64,000 nt of DNA from Verrucomicrobiota bacterium. GTDB taxonomy: Bacteria > Verrucomicrobiota > Verrucomicrobiia > Opitutales > Puniceicoccaceae. The DNA is taken from NCBI GenBank assembly GCA_038744685.1, contig JBCDMB010000001.1, positions 186,001 through 250,000 of the forward strand, read 5' to 3'. Positions within the stretch are counted from its first letter, which is position 1; the number at the start of each line of letters is the position of its first letter. The translations under genes were made by a program, and so were the position numbers. Below, one piece after another: positions 17,082-25,746 of the stretch. The notes beneath the pieces were generated by a model that made no database searches, had not been told where the DNA came from, and worked only from the letters and a program-made list of their open reading frames with translations.

Positions 17082-18638
17082 ATGGGACGAAATGCGTTGA
17101 TCTCGGTATCCGACAAAGCTGGCTTAGCACCTTTTGTGCGGTCTCTTGTAGACGAATTTGACTACCGGATTTATTCGACGGGTGGCACCGCCCGATTGTT
17201 GCGGGAGGAAGGAATCGAGGTGACCGATGTCAGCGACCTAACTGGCTTTCCCGAGATTATGGAAGGCCGTGTAAAGACTTTGCATCCAAAGATTCACGGC
17301 GGCTTGTTGTGTCGCCGCGACAAGGAGGAGCATTTGGCCCAGGCCGAGGCGCAGGGAATCGAGATGATCGATTTGGTCGTCGTAAACCTTTACCCGTTTG
17401 AAAAAACGGTCGCCAGAAACGATGTTGCGGAAGAAGAGGCGATTGAAAATATCGACATCGGCGGTCCATCGATGCTGAGAAGCGCAGCCAAGAATTTTTC
17501 TTCGGTAACGGTCCTTACCGAGGCCGGAGACTACGATTCTTTCCTCGAGTCTCTTCGTATTCACGGTGCCGAGGGCTCCTTGCCGCTCCGCAGGTCTTTT
17601 GCGAAAAAGGTTTTCCAGCGAACCTCCGCTTACGACAAAGCTATCGGCGAGTATCTGGCGAAAACAGAGGCGGAGATCCCTGATCTCGACGCGCTTTCCG
17701 GTTTTCCCCAGGTCTTCCAGATCGAATCGCGTCTCGATGAAAAGCTGCGGTACGGGGAGAATCCCCATCAACAGGCGAGCCTCTACGGTGATTTCTCCGA
17801 GTCTTTTGAGCAACTCCAAGGAAAGGCGCTTTCGTTCAATAACATCATCGATATCTCGGCAGCTGCCTTTTTGATCGGCGAATTTGAGAAACCGACCGTT
17901 GGAATATTGAAGCATACGAATCCTTGTGGAGTCGCTTCTGAGATGGATCTTCTTGAGGCTTGGGAGAAGGCATTTGCAACCGACCGGCAGGCTCCGTTTG
18001 GAGGGATTATTGTCTCGAACCGAACGATCACTGGGGATCTAGCGGAAAAGATTGGATCGATTTTTTGCGAGGTGATTATCGCGCCGGATTTTTCACCTGA
18101 AGCCTTGGCGCACTTTGAAAAGAAGAAGAACCTCAGATTGATTGTCGCGAAGGCGGGTTTACGGGCGGATTCGCTTATGGACGTTCGTAGTGTGGCTGGG
18201 GGATTCCTTGTCCAGGACCGCGACCAGAAGAAACTGCTCCCGCAGAACTGCGAGGTGGTGACTGAACGTCAACCGACTGAGGAGGAGTGGGCAGCCATGT
18301 TCTTTGGGTGGAAGGTCGTAAAGCACGTGAAGTCCAATGCGATCGTCTACGCGGGCGCCGAGCACACCCTCGGGATCGGCGCCGGCCAAATGTCACGAGT
18401 GGACAGCTCCAGAATTGCCGTCTGGAAGGCCGGGGAGGCGGGATTGAGTCTGAAAGGGTCGGCAATTGCCTCTGACGCCTTCTTTCCTTTTGCAGACGGT
18501 TTAGCGGCTGCGGCCGACGCTGGAGCAACGGCCGCCATTCAGCCAGGTGGGTCGGTCCGGGATGAAGAGGTGATTGCCGAGGCGAATAAACGTGGGATGG
18601 CGATGGTCTTCACCGGAGTGAGACACTTCCGGCACTAG
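17082..18638 (+). CDS. purH: Bifunctional AICAR formyltransferase/IMP cyclohydrolase
   Basis: A 518-residue enzyme performing the last two steps of IMP synthesis. Residues about 1-145 form the MGS-like cyclohydrolase domain (ALISVSDKAGL; IYSTGGTARLLREEGIEVTD; MEGRVKTLHPKIHGG; VVVNLYPFEKTV). The rest is the formyltransferase domain: YGENPHQQASLY, GKALSFNNIIDISAA, ILKHTNPCGVAS, APFGGIIVSNR, LRLIVA and the C-terminal SDAFFPFADGL and AAIQPGGSVRDEEVI with its His/Lys neighbourhood. Length is normal. It stands alone on the plus strand, with convergent FAH-family gene 28 bp beyond its stop. The 151-bp leader holds a hairpin repeat. Confidence 0.97.
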   Translation: MGRNALISVSDKAGLAPFVRSLVDEFDYRIYSTGGTARLLREEGIEVTDVSDLTGFPEIMEGRVKTLHPKIHGGLLCRRDKEEHLAQAEAQGIEMIDLVVVNLYPFEKTVARNDVAEEEAIENIDIGGPSMLRSAAKNFSSVTVLTEAGDYDSFLESLRIHGAEGSLPLRRSFAKKVFQRTSAYDKAIGEYLAKTEAEIPDLDALSGFPQVFQIESRLDEKLRYGENPHQQASLYGDFSESFEQLQGKALSFNNIIDISAAAFLIGEFEKPTVGILKHTNPCGVASEMDLLEAWEKAFATDRQAPFGGIIVSNRTITGDLAEKIGSIFCEVIIAPDFSPEALAHFEKKKNLRLIVAKAGLRADSLMDVRSVAGGFLVQDRDQKKLLPQNCEVVTERQPTEEEWAAMFFGWKVVKHVKSNAIVYAGAEHTLGIGAGQMSRVDSSRIAVWKAGEAGLSLKGSAIASDAFFPFADGLAAAADAGATAAIQPGGSVRDEEVIAEANKRGMAMVFTGVRHFRH

Positions 18639-18666
18639 AGACGATTGCGAGTATCCGACATTGAAG

Positions 18667-19473
18667 TTAAACGTCAGACTTCGAGGCTGCTAGTGGATTC
18701 GAAAGGGTGCCGATACCCTCAATTTCCACTTCTATGACATCTCCATCGCGCATAAAAACCGGTGGCTTGCGAGCGAATCCTACGCCTTGAGGAGTTCCGG
18801 TTAGGATAACCGTTCCGGCCTTGAGCGTGGTTTCCATGCTTAGAAATTCGACGAGGGTTGGAACATCAAAAATTAGATCGGAGGTGCTGGATTCTTGCAT
18901 CACCGTCCCATTTAGTCTCGACGAAATAGACAGAGACCACGGATCAGAAATTTCGTCGGTCGTTACAATGACCGGGCCCAAGGGACAGAAGGTGTCAAAT
19001 GTTTTTGACCGGCTGAATTGACCTCCGCCTCTTTCGGACTGCCAGTTTCTGGCAGTGACGTCGTTGGCACAGGTAAAACCCAAAATGACGTCCAGTGCAT
19101 CTTCACGCCGAACGTTTTTGCAGTCTTGGGAGATGACGATCGCTAGTTCGGCTTCGTAGTCAATGGTCTCTGAGATCTGCGATGGAGGAAGTTGAATGGG
19201 ACTCTCTGGACCGGTGACCGAAGTAGGGGATTTTAGGAACACTACGGGATACTCGTTGACATGGATGCCGGTTTCTCTGGCGTGTTCGCGGTAGTTCAAG
19301 CCAATGCAGTAGATGGTTGGGGGATCAAGCGGTGCGAGGAAATGGCCTTTGGATTCGATTCCCGAATCGTGTAGCTTTCCAAAGAGTTCACCTTCGAGAC
19401 GAGTGAACGAGCCGTCGCGATTAGCGTTTACAAGGACTGCACCTTCAGAGGACTGAATTCTCGCTATTCTCAT
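18667..19473 (-). CDS. Fumarylacetoacetate hydrolase (FAH) family protein
   Basis: A 268-residue protein of the FAH/2-hydroxyhepta-2,4-diene-1,7-dioate isomerase superfamily. Metal-binding landmarks are present: YCIGLNYREHARETG, PVVFLKSPTSVTGP, DYEAELAIVI (Glu ligands), GFTCANDVTARNWQ, SKTFDTFCPLGPVIV and ILTGTPQGVGFARKPP with GDVIEVEIEGIGTL at the end. Family members hydrolyse acylpyruvates or decarboxylate oxaloacetate-like substrates; the substrate cannot be set here. There is no aromatic-degradation context. Start ATG 19473. It is convergent with purH and 62 bp downstream of accD's stop on the same strand. Confidence 0.88.
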   Translation of the reverse strand: MRIARIQSSEGAVLVNANRDGSFTRLEGELFGKLHDSGIESKGHFLAPLDPPTIYCIGLNYREHARETGIHVNEYPVVFLKSPTSVTGPESPIQLPPSQISETIDYEAELAIVISQDCKNVRREDALDVILGFTCANDVTARNWQSERGGGQFSRSKTFDTFCPLGPVIVTTDEISDPWSLSISSRLNGTVMQESSTSDLIFDVPTLVEFLSMETTLKAGTVILTGTPQGVGFARKPPVFMRDGDVIEVEIEGIGTLSNPLAASKSDV

Positions 19474-19535
19474 GGTAAAGTCTCCTCCAGCTCAAATTGT
19501 AAGAAAGAAGATTCGAAGGTTGGATCGCATCACCT

Positions 19536-20399
19536 CTACGCGATTTCCTCGGGGGTACGGCCCGTGAATGCGGCGAGAAAGAAGGCTAGTTTTGCTTTGA
19601 GTTCAGGGCGAGGGATGATCTGGTCAATCAGTCCGTGGTCCAAAAGAAACTCAGAGGTCTGGAACCCCGGCGGTAAGTCCTGCTGGGTTGTCTCTTTGAT
19701 CACCCTCGGTCCGGCAAAACCGATAAGCGCTGCCGGCTCGGCAACGATCAGGTCTCCCAGAGATGCGAAGCTCGCCATCACTCCTGCCATTGTCGGATTC
19801 GTGAGGACCGAAATATAAGGGAGCTTTGCTTTCGCAAGCCGCCCGAGAGCCGCACTGGTCTTCGCCATCTGCATTAAACTGAGAATACCCTCATACATCC
19901 TCGCGCCTCCAGAGGTTGAGACTACGATAACCGGCATCTTTTTCTCGTATCCCCGTTCGATCGCGCGGGTGATTTTCTCACCAACTACCGAACCCATAGA
20001 GGCTCCAAGAAAACGGAAATCCATGACCGCTAAACTCACGGGGATTCCAGATAGCTCACCGTAACCTGAAACAACTGCATCTTTCAGCTCAGTCCGGTCA
20101 CGATATTGGCTCAATTTTTCCGGGTAGGAGGAAGAAGGACCCCGAAACTTAAGAGGATCAACTGATTCCAAATTCGTGTCGCACTCCTTCCAAGTGCCTT
20201 CGTCAATCAGCGACCGAATCCGAGCAGGGGCGGGTAAGGGAAAATGGTAGCCACTCTTCGGAACCACCATCAGGTTCTGTTCGAGCTCCTTGTTGTAAAT
20301 GATCTCCCCTGATTTCGGGCATTTGGTCCACAATCCCTTGGGAATGTCCTTTCGGTTGACGATTACCCGTGAGTAGTTCGGTTTGCTGAATAGTGCCAT
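19536..20399 (-). CDS. accD: Acetyl-CoA carboxylase carboxyltransferase subunit beta, zinc ribbon degenerate
   Basis: A 287-residue beta subunit that, with AccA, transfers the carboxyl group from biotin to acetyl-CoA to give malonyl-CoA. The crotonase-like domain is well conserved ([97 protein letters not shown]). The N-terminal Cys4 zinc ribbon (normally two CPxC knuckles) is present in outline as [10 protein letters not shown]...[11 protein letters not shown], but three of four cysteines are replaced (Cys27 kept; Ser30, Val46, Ser49). Start ATG 20399 agrees with the family; a longer frame to 20525 is spurious. It follows comF by 59 bp. Confidence 0.94.
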   Translation of the reverse strand: MALFSKPNYSRVIVNRKDIPKGLWTKCPKSGEIIYNKELEQNLMVVPKSGYHFPLPAPARIRSLIDEGTWKECDTNLESVDPLKFRGPSSSYPEKLSQYRDRTELKDAVVSGYGELSGIPVSLAVMDFRFLGASMGSVVGEKITRAIERGYEKKMPVIVVSTSGGARMYEGILSLMQMAKTSAALGRLAKAKLPYISVLTNPTMAGVMASFASLGDLIVAEPAALIGFAGPRVIKETTQQDLPPGFQTSEFLLDHGLIDQIIPRPELKAKLAFFLAAFTGRTPEEIA

Positions 20400-20458
20400 T
20401 GAGAAGAGGGTTTTAGGTAGAAACGTAGAGGAGCACCTAAATTCGTTGCGAGGATTTT

Positions 20459-21190
20459 TTAACCGTGCGCAAAGGCCGCTACGTCCAAAATCTCTATTCC
20501 AATTGCTCTCAAAACGGTTGCGCACGCATTCAAGGTGGCCCCTGTAGTGAAGATATCGTCGAAGATAACGTAACGGCGGCTTTTTTGGGTTAGGTTGCTC
20601 CGTTTCGAAACTGCAAAAGCACCTGCGATTTGCCGAATACGCTCTTTTCGATCTGCACGTGTCTGTGAGTCTGTATCGATGACTCTTTTCAGTAGTGGCT
20701 CAATGTCGAAGTTGACCGGAGACTGTAAATGCAATTCTCGAAGGAGAATCTCTGTCTGATTAAACCCTCTTCTTCGCAGCTTTCTCGGGTGGAGGGGGAC
20801 AGGAATCACGACCGCGTTCTCCAAGAAAGTCAAAAACCCCGGAGCGGTGGCCAAAAGAGCCGCAAGATCTCTAGCTAGGTAGGATTTTTTTTGGTACTTG
20901 AATGCGTGTATGAGGGTTTTGATATCCCTGGAAAGTGTAAACCCACATTTCCCATGAGAGAAGTTGGGATTCAGCAATTCACAATTGTGGCAAACCGGTG
21001 ACTCTTCCAGACTGCCATAGAACGGATGACCACAGGTAGGGCAGCTGGGGTCGCGAATCATCGGGAGGCGAGCGAAAGCTCTCTCGGAAAGATAGCGGAA
21101 ACGGGTCTCTCCTAGTGGAGAATGGGTGACCACACAGTCGCGAGGGTAGAGCAGATCTAGAAGCGCGGAAGGAAGAGATCGGACTCTCAT
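20459..21190 (-). CDS. ComF-family phosphoribosyltransferase-like protein
   Basis: A 243-residue protein. Near the N-terminus is a zinc-finger-like region with [10 protein letters not shown] and CHNCE, followed by [47 protein letters not shown], and the PRPP-binding loop [20 protein letters not shown]. These are the standard ComF/GntX blocks. ComF of naturally competent bacteria assists DNA uptake; other members are of unknown role, so competence is only a possibility. Start ATG 21190; the longer frame to 21253 runs into truA. It is 26 bp downstream of truA in the lpxA-pdxA-truA-comF-accD run. Confidence 0.88.
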   Translation of the reverse strand: MRVRSLPSALLDLLYPRDCVVTHSPLGETRFRYLSERAFARLPMIRDPSCPTCGHPFYGSLEESPVCHNCELLNPNFSHGKCGFTLSRDIKTLIHAFKYQKKSYLARDLAALLATAPGFLTFLENAVVIPVPLHPRKLRRRGFNQTEILLRELHLQSPVNFDIEPLLKRVIDTDSQTRADRKERIRQIAGAFAVSKRSNLTQKSRRYVIFDDIFTTGATLNACATVLRAIGIEILDVAAFAHG

Positions 21191-21216
21191 CAAACAAGTG
21201 AATCGAAGTTCTCTGG

Positions 21217-21954
21217 CTACGGGTAGAACACCTCTTCGAGGAAGAGGCCGCACGCAGGTGCGGTGTACACCTCAGTGGTTCGAACCTTTTCTTCGAGCAA
21301 CTCCGCTATGCGATCAGCGGAGAGCTTTCCAGACGCGACCCGGATCAAAGACCCGGCCATTGAGCGGACCATTCGATAGAGAAAACCACTTCCGCTGACT
21401 TCAAGGCACCAATCACTGTTACCTTCGGAGATCAGCTTTACTGATCGGATGGACTTCACTGGATTCTCTTGCGGATGAACTTTTCCTGCAAAAGCAGTGA
21501 AGTCGTGCGTGCCTTCGAATTCCTTCAAGACCTTTGTAATCCGTTCAGATCGAAACTCACGCTCGATATGCCAGCAGTACCGAATCGAAAAGGGATTTGG
21601 AGGACGAGTGGAGAACCTATATTTGTAGGACTTTCCAATGTTGGAATGCCGCGCGTGAAAGTCATCCGGAGCTAAACTAGCAGCCTCAATCCGGATGGAA
21701 GCCGGAAGCTTCGTATTTACTGCGCGGCATAGTGCTTCCCCATTGTGATTCCACGGGAAGTCAAAGTGAAAGCACTGCCCGTTAGCGTGAACACCGGAAT
21801 CGGTTCGGCTGGCTCCGTGAATTTTGATGGAATCTCGAAGAACCTCTGACAGTGCGCCTTCGATGAAATTCTGCACGGCAGACCCATCTGCTTGGCTCTG
21901 CCAACCGGAATAATCCGTTCCATCGTAGGCGCAGGTTACTTTCCAACGAGTCAT
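21217..21954 (-). CDS. truA: tRNA pseudouridine(38-40) synthase
   Basis: A 245-residue enzyme that isomerises uridines 38-40 of the tRNA anticodon stem-loop. The catalytic Asp is in GASRTDSGVHANGQ; other blocks are CAYDGTDYSGWQSQ, YKYRFSTRPPNPF, FEGTHDFTAFAGK, VSGSGFLYRMVRSMAGSLIRV and TAPACGLFLEEV. Length is typical. ATG 21954 overlaps the pdxA stop in ATGA (21951-21954), so the two genes are translationally coupled. The arrangement is the usual one for a core housekeeping operon. Confidence 0.95.
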   Translation of the reverse strand: MTRWKVTCAYDGTDYSGWQSQADGSAVQNFIEGALSEVLRDSIKIHGASRTDSGVHANGQCFHFDFPWNHNGEALCRAVNTKLPASIRIEAASLAPDDFHARHSNIGKSYKYRFSTRPPNPFSIRYCWHIEREFRSERITKVLKEFEGTHDFTAFAGKVHPQENPVKSIRSVKLISEGNSDWCLEVSGSGFLYRMVRSMAGSLIRVASGKLSADRIAELLEEKVRTTEVYTAPACGLFLEEVFYP

Positions 21955-22967
21955 TCGGTGGCTGTCTTAGGCCTACCTGGGCTTTCGCGGTGCGCAATCA
22001 AGCGATGAGCCAACGACACCGCATTACAGAAACTTTGTGGTGATCCCTCTCGTTTTCCCGCAAGGGCAAATGCTGTGCCGTGGTCAGGACTGGTTCTTAC
22101 AAATGGCAATCCGAGGGTAACGTTCACGGAGGAGTTGAAATCCACCGTTTTCAGCGGTCCGAGCCCCTGATCGTGGTAGAGTGCGACGACGACGTCGAAT
22201 TCTCCCTCAAGATGACGGAGAAATAGGGTGTCAGCGGGGAGACATTCCGAAAGCCCTGGGAACTCGGGTTGCATCTCAGAGAGTATCGGATCGATAAAGT
22301 CGCGCTCCTCCAGTCCAAGCACTCCCTGTTCCCCTGCATGCGGATTGAGTCCGCAAACTCCGATACGGGGCGATTCGAGATCTGCTGTTGCACGTGCAAG
22401 GATCGCAGCGTGTCGAATGGTGCGGACGAGATTGATTCTGCTCAAAGACTGCGGAACCTCATTGAGAGGAATGTGCCAGGTCACCAGGGCAACTCTCATC
22501 CGCCCACCCGCAAAGGCCATAGTGGGCTCCCCTCCCCATCGAGCCGCAAAAAACTCCGTTTGTCCGGGGTGAGGAAAACCTGCTTTCGCCAGCCACGATT
22601 TGCTGACTGGTGCAGTGACCACCCCGCTGTAAAACCCTTGCAGGCAGCCGTGAGCGACCGATTCAAGACAGGCAAAAGCCGTCCGGGCCCCTTCAACATT
22701 GGGTCTTCCCGGCATTGCGCCGGAGCGGCCTACCTCTATCCCGTGAATGGGGTGGATTTGCTCGAGTCGGGTCAGCCAGTCGGCTGGACCAACGAAAACG
22801 TAGTGTGGTTCGGAGGTTTTGTTTTCGCTCCACCACGCCTCCACGACCTCAGGGCCGATTCCGGAAGGATCTCCTCCAGTGATCGCGATTGGCAGCGAGT
22901 GCTTGCTCGTGAGTGCCTCTACCGGTTTCGGAAGGGATTCAACTTCTGGCAATGGAACCTTTGGCAT
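21951..22967 (-). CDS. pdxA: 4-hydroxythreonine-4-phosphate dehydrogenase
   Basis: A 338-residue NAD-dependent dehydrogenase that makes the 3-amino-2-oxopropyl phosphate substrate of PdxJ. Motifs: AITGGDPSGIGPEVV, VTAPVSKSWLAKAGFPHPGQTEF (metal-binding His and substrate loop; two parts), VCGLNPHAGEQGVLG, LPADTLF, YHDQGLGPLKT and VNVTLGLPFVRTSPDHGTAF. Start ATG 22967 overlaps the end of lpxA by 29 bp; GTG 22997 would make the overlap 59 bp. The PdxJ gene is at 4879-5646 in another operon. It is translationally coupled to truA. Confidence 0.95.
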   Translation of the reverse strand: MPKVPLPEVESLPKPVEALTSKHSLPIAITGGDPSGIGPEVVEAWWSENKTSEPHYVFVGPADWLTRLEQIHPIHGIEVGRSGAMPGRPNVEGARTAFACLESVAHGCLQGFYSGVVTAPVSKSWLAKAGFPHPGQTEFFAARWGGEPTMAFAGGRMRVALVTWHIPLNEVPQSLSRINLVRTIRHAAILARATADLESPRIGVCGLNPHAGEQGVLGLEERDFIDPILSEMQPEFPGLSECLPADTLFLRHLEGEFDVVVALYHDQGLGPLKTVDFNSSVNVTLGLPFVRTSPDHGTAFALAGKREGSPQSFCNAVSLAHRLIAHRESPGRPKTATE

Positions 22968-23718
22968 AACTGCGGCTAGAGGGGACGAAAAACTCACAAA
23001 AGCGGATGGCCTCTGGTGACTTGGGCTTTTCGATGGTCTTCACGGTTGAGACGGGATTTCCCGGTGACCTGAGAATGAGATGGTAGAGCTCTTTTAGTTC
23101 ACGGATCGTTTCAGTAGGGACTTTTCTCCGGCGAAGTCCGATGAGGTTAAGTCCCGATACATCATCCCTCTCACTAATTAGAAGGAAGGGCGCTACGTCT
23201 TTGGTGATTCTCGCCGTTCCTCCAATCATTGACCCTTCGCCTATTCTGGAGTGCTGGTGGACAGAGGAGTTCCCGCCGAGGAACGCGTTTCTACCAACGG
23301 TTACATGGCCTCCGAGAAGAGCGTCACTAGCAGCGACTACACCGTCCTCGAGCAAACAATCATGCCCTGCGTGAAAACCGGCCATCAAAAAGACTTTCGA
23401 ACCAATCCGGGTATTTCCGCCTTCATGAATGGATCGATGGATCGTTACCCCTTCGCGGAGGGTCGACTGGTCCCCGATCACGACACCTGAAGACACCGTC
23501 GGATCAAATTCCAGGAAGTTCGGATCGCCCCCTGTGATCGAAAACGAATCAATCAGACAATCGGCGCCGATTACTGATCCTTTTCGAACGACTACGTGAG
23601 ACCGCAGGACAGTTCGGGGACCGATCTTTACTCTATCCTCGACGACACAAAACGGACCGATTGTCACCCCTTCTCCGATATTCGCTTGGTCGCTTACGAT
23701 AGCTGTGGGGTGAATCAT
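22939..23718 (-). CDS. lpxA: Acyl-[ACP]--UDP-N-acetylglucosamine O-acyltransferase
   Basis: A 259-residue left-handed beta-helix acyltransferase for the first step of lipid A synthesis, in the cytosol. Hexapeptide repeats run from residue 1 (HPTAIVSDQANIGEGVTIGP) to about 190. The catalytic His region is MAGFHAGHDCLLEDGV; the substrate loop is SITGGDPNFLEF and the C-terminal helical domain begins at LNLIGLRRRKVP. These separate it from LpxD. It indicates an LPS-type outer membrane. ATG 23718. It begins the minus-strand operon and is divergent from mraZ with a 273-bp gap. Other lpx genes are absent from the window. Confidence 0.93.
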   Translation of the reverse strand: MIHPTAIVSDQANIGEGVTIGPFCVVEDRVKIGPRTVLRSHVVVRKGSVIGADCLIDSFSITGGDPNFLEFDPTVSSGVVIGDQSTLREGVTIHRSIHEGGNTRIGSKVFLMAGFHAGHDCLLEDGVVAASDALLGGHVTVGRNAFLGGNSSVHQHSRIGEGSMIGGTARITKDVAPFLLISERDDVSGLNLIGLRRRKVPTETIRELKELYHLILRSPGNPVSTVKTIEKPKSPEAIRFCEFFVPSSRSYAKGSIARS

Positions 23719-23924
23719 TCAGAGCGGACGTTAGGTAGCCGTGACGCCGCGTGCAAGGGTAGAGAACCAGTTCAGGAGACTTATCACCTAGGCTCGATCC
23801 GGTGGAGGGAAGACCAAATGTAGCCAGATTAGAAATACTTTTTGGGGCTCGGATCTTGGCCAATGAAGGCATCTGCCCCGGCGTTCCAGGCGGAGAAAAT
23901 CTGAGTTGGAGTGGGTGTAATCTA

Positions 23925-23957
23925 TTGACATGTGGGACATAGTGGGGCGAAATGGGG
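23925..23957 (+). promoter_or_regulatory. mraZ promoter region with MraZ operator (three TGGG repeats)
   Basis: Three TGGG(A/G) boxes start at 23933, 23943 and 23953, exactly 10 bp apart: the TGGGN-N5 tandem arrangement bound by MraZ in other bacteria. A perfect -35 hexamer TTGACA (23925-23930) lies just upstream, so the boxes occupy the -35/-10 interval; no strong -10 hexamer is obvious. A further TGGG at 23912 is out of phase. The site lies 35 bp before mraZ. Autoregulation of the dcw cluster by MraZ follows from established work on MraZ. Confidence 0.85.
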
Positions 23958-23991
23958 CAAATAGGTTCACGAAGAACCGGAATGGTTTACA

Positions 23992-24441
23992 ATGGTCGCC
24001 GCAGAAAGAGCGTTTTACGTTGGGGAGTTTTCTCACTCTCTTGATGCCAAGGGTCGTCTCACGATCCCTTCGAAATGGCGATTTCAGGGGGACGATGAGG
24101 AGGTGTATCTCGCCCTGCCGAATCCGGGCGGGTTCATTACGGTTTACCCTCCTAAAATGATTGATCGCTTTGAAGAGCAGGTCTCAAAGATCAGCCTTGG
24201 CGATCCGGCAGGTCAGCGGCTGATGACTCAGCTTGGCTCAATGTCTCACTCCTTCGGCTGCGACAAACAAGGGCGCATCAATTTGAACGAAAAACTCATC
24301 GCGCACGCCCAGATCGGTAAGAAGGCAGTTTTAGTTGGGAACTTTAGCTATTTTAGCATCCATTCGGCCGATCGTTACGAGGGCGCGGATTTGAACGATC
24401 CGGATCTGATGAACCGGATCCTGCAGCAGATCAATGTCTGA
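23992..24441 (+). CDS. mraZ: Transcriptional regulator MraZ
   Basis: A 149-residue AbrB-fold ring-forming DNA-binding protein that controls the dcw cluster. Two copies of the SpoVT/AbrB-like unit are seen, each with the DxxGR motif: [14 protein letters not shown] (about 17-30) and [14 protein letters not shown] (about 88-101). Start ATG 23992. It overlaps rsmH by 8 bp. The three phased TGGG boxes upstream form its expected operator. Confidence 0.95.
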   Translation: MVAAERAFYVGEFSHSLDAKGRLTIPSKWRFQGDDEEVYLALPNPGGFITVYPPKMIDRFEEQVSKISLGDPAGQRLMTQLGSMSHSFGCDKQGRINLNEKLIAHAQIGKKAVLVGNFSYFSIHSADRYEGADLNDPDLMNRILQQINV

Positions 24442-25384
24442 GGAACTACAGCGCCAGATTGATAGGGGCCACGAGCCAGTTCTTCTGCGAGAGACTCTCG
24501 AAGGTCTTGCCGCGGACCGTGGCGGCAAGTTTCTTGACGCCACTTTCGGTGGAGGCGGACATTCCCGGGCAATCCTATCTGCAAACCCGGCAAATCGACT
24601 CATGGCTTTGGATCGTGATCCTTCAGCTGGGGAACGCGCGGCTTTGTTCGAAGCCGATTTTCAGGGCCGCTTCACTTTTCGAGCCATGGATTTTGGGCAA
24701 CTGGAGAAGCTTGAGGAAAGAGACTTTGACGGGATTCTTTTCGATCTGGGTGTATCCTCTTTTCAGCTGGACGAAGGCAGTAGGGGTTTCTCGTTTCGAA
24801 TGGATGCTCCCCTCGATATGCGGATGGACCCCGGATCGGGTATTTCCGCCTCCGAATTTCTCGAAACCGCAGAAGAGAAAGAACTGGTCGAGGCGATCCG
24901 TGACTTCGGTGAAGAAAAATTCTGGCGGCGTATCGTTCAGTCGATAACGGACGCACGGGGAACGGGGAGTCTCAGTCGGACCTCCTCCTTCGCGGAACTC
25001 ATTGTCAATGCGGTACCAGCGATTGCAAAAAGGAGCCGGATCCATCCTGCCACACGAACCTTTCAGGGAGTCCGTATCGCTGTGAACCGTGAGCTGGACT
25101 CGATTCAGGATTCGCTTCCGGAAGCATTCAACCGATTGGCACCGGAGGGACGCTTGGCTGTGATCAGTTTCCACTCGCTTGAGGATCGCTTGGTGAAGCG
25201 GTTCTTTCGCAGGAAAGCGGGACGTCCAGAAGGTGCCAATGACTCCCGACCGCAGGATGAACGGACTGTCGAAGCTACCTTACCATTTTCCCGTCCAACT
25301 CGTCCAAGCGAGGACGAGGTTCAGGCGAATCCTCGCAGTCGTTCCTCTCGCTTACGTTTACTCGTGAAGAACCCAAGTCCATGA
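24434..25384 (+). CDS. rsmH: 16S rRNA (cytosine(1402)-N(4))-methyltransferase
   Basis: A 316-residue SAM-dependent methyltransferase acting on C1402 of 16S rRNA. Motifs: [28 protein letters not shown] (SAM-binding), [26 protein letters not shown] (given as ends), [33 protein letters not shown] and [17 protein letters not shown]. Length is typical. It starts inside mraZ (8-bp overlap) and its stop overlaps the next start in ATGA at 25381-25384, the tight packing typical of the dcw cluster. Confidence 0.96.
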   Translation: MSEELQRQIDRGHEPVLLRETLEGLAADRGGKFLDATFGGGGHSRAILSANPANRLMALDRDPSAGERAALFEADFQGRFTFRAMDFGQLEKLEERDFDGILFDLGVSSFQLDEGSRGFSFRMDAPLDMRMDPGSGISASEFLETAEEKELVEAIRDFGEEKFWRRIVQSITDARGTGSLSRTSSFAELIVNAVPAIAKRSRIHPATRTFQGVRIAVNRELDSIQDSLPEAFNRLAPEGRLAVISFHSLEDRLVKRFFRRKAGRPEGANDSRPQDERTVEATLPFSRPTRPSEDEVQANPRSRSSRLRLLVKNPSP

Positions 25385-25746
25385 AATCAACTCCCCGTCA
25401 CGTCTTACCACCCCTGAACCTGCTCCTTCTGGGAGTCTTTCTGGCAGTTTGTTTGTTTGGGGGTCTGTCCCAGGTTTGGATTCAAAGACAGATTAGCCAC
25501 ACAGCTGATCTTATCGAAGATCATGAACGAGCCTTGCAGGATCTCGAGCGAAAGAACCGCTACATGAGCAGTCGACTTGCTGAGGCTCATCGACCCGATG
25601 AACTGATCCGTCGTTCCGGAAATAACCTAATCCGTCCAGACTGGCGGAATATCGTGCAGGTGGAGCGCGCCTATGATGCAGACGGAAATCGGGTGGTTCG
25701 GATGGTTAGTTATGGTGCGCCCCTCGAAGTGGCAGCCAACCAATGA
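25381..25746 (+). CDS. ftsL: FtsL-like cell division protein
   Basis: A 121-residue bitopic membrane protein: short basic N-terminus, one transmembrane helix ([18 protein letters not shown], about 13-30), then a helical, coiled-coil-like stretch ([20 protein letters not shown], then [11 protein letters not shown]). Sequence identity in FtsL is always low, so the call rests on topology, size and the invariant position between rsmH and ftsI. FtsL joins FtsB and FtsQ to activate septal peptidoglycan synthesis by FtsWI. The stop lies within the ftsI frame, giving about a 35-bp overlap. Confidence 0.72.
   Translation: MKSTPRHVLPPLNLLLLGVFLAVCLFGGLSQVWIQRQISHTADLIEDHERALQDLERKNRYMSSRLAEAHRPDELIRRSGNNLIRPDWRNIVQVERAYDADGNRVVRMVSYGAPLEVAANQ

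Noticed and set aside
17238-17915. Long minus-strand frame (225 codons) inside purH
   Set aside because: Antisense shadow of a certain gene; composition and lack of any motif argue against coding.
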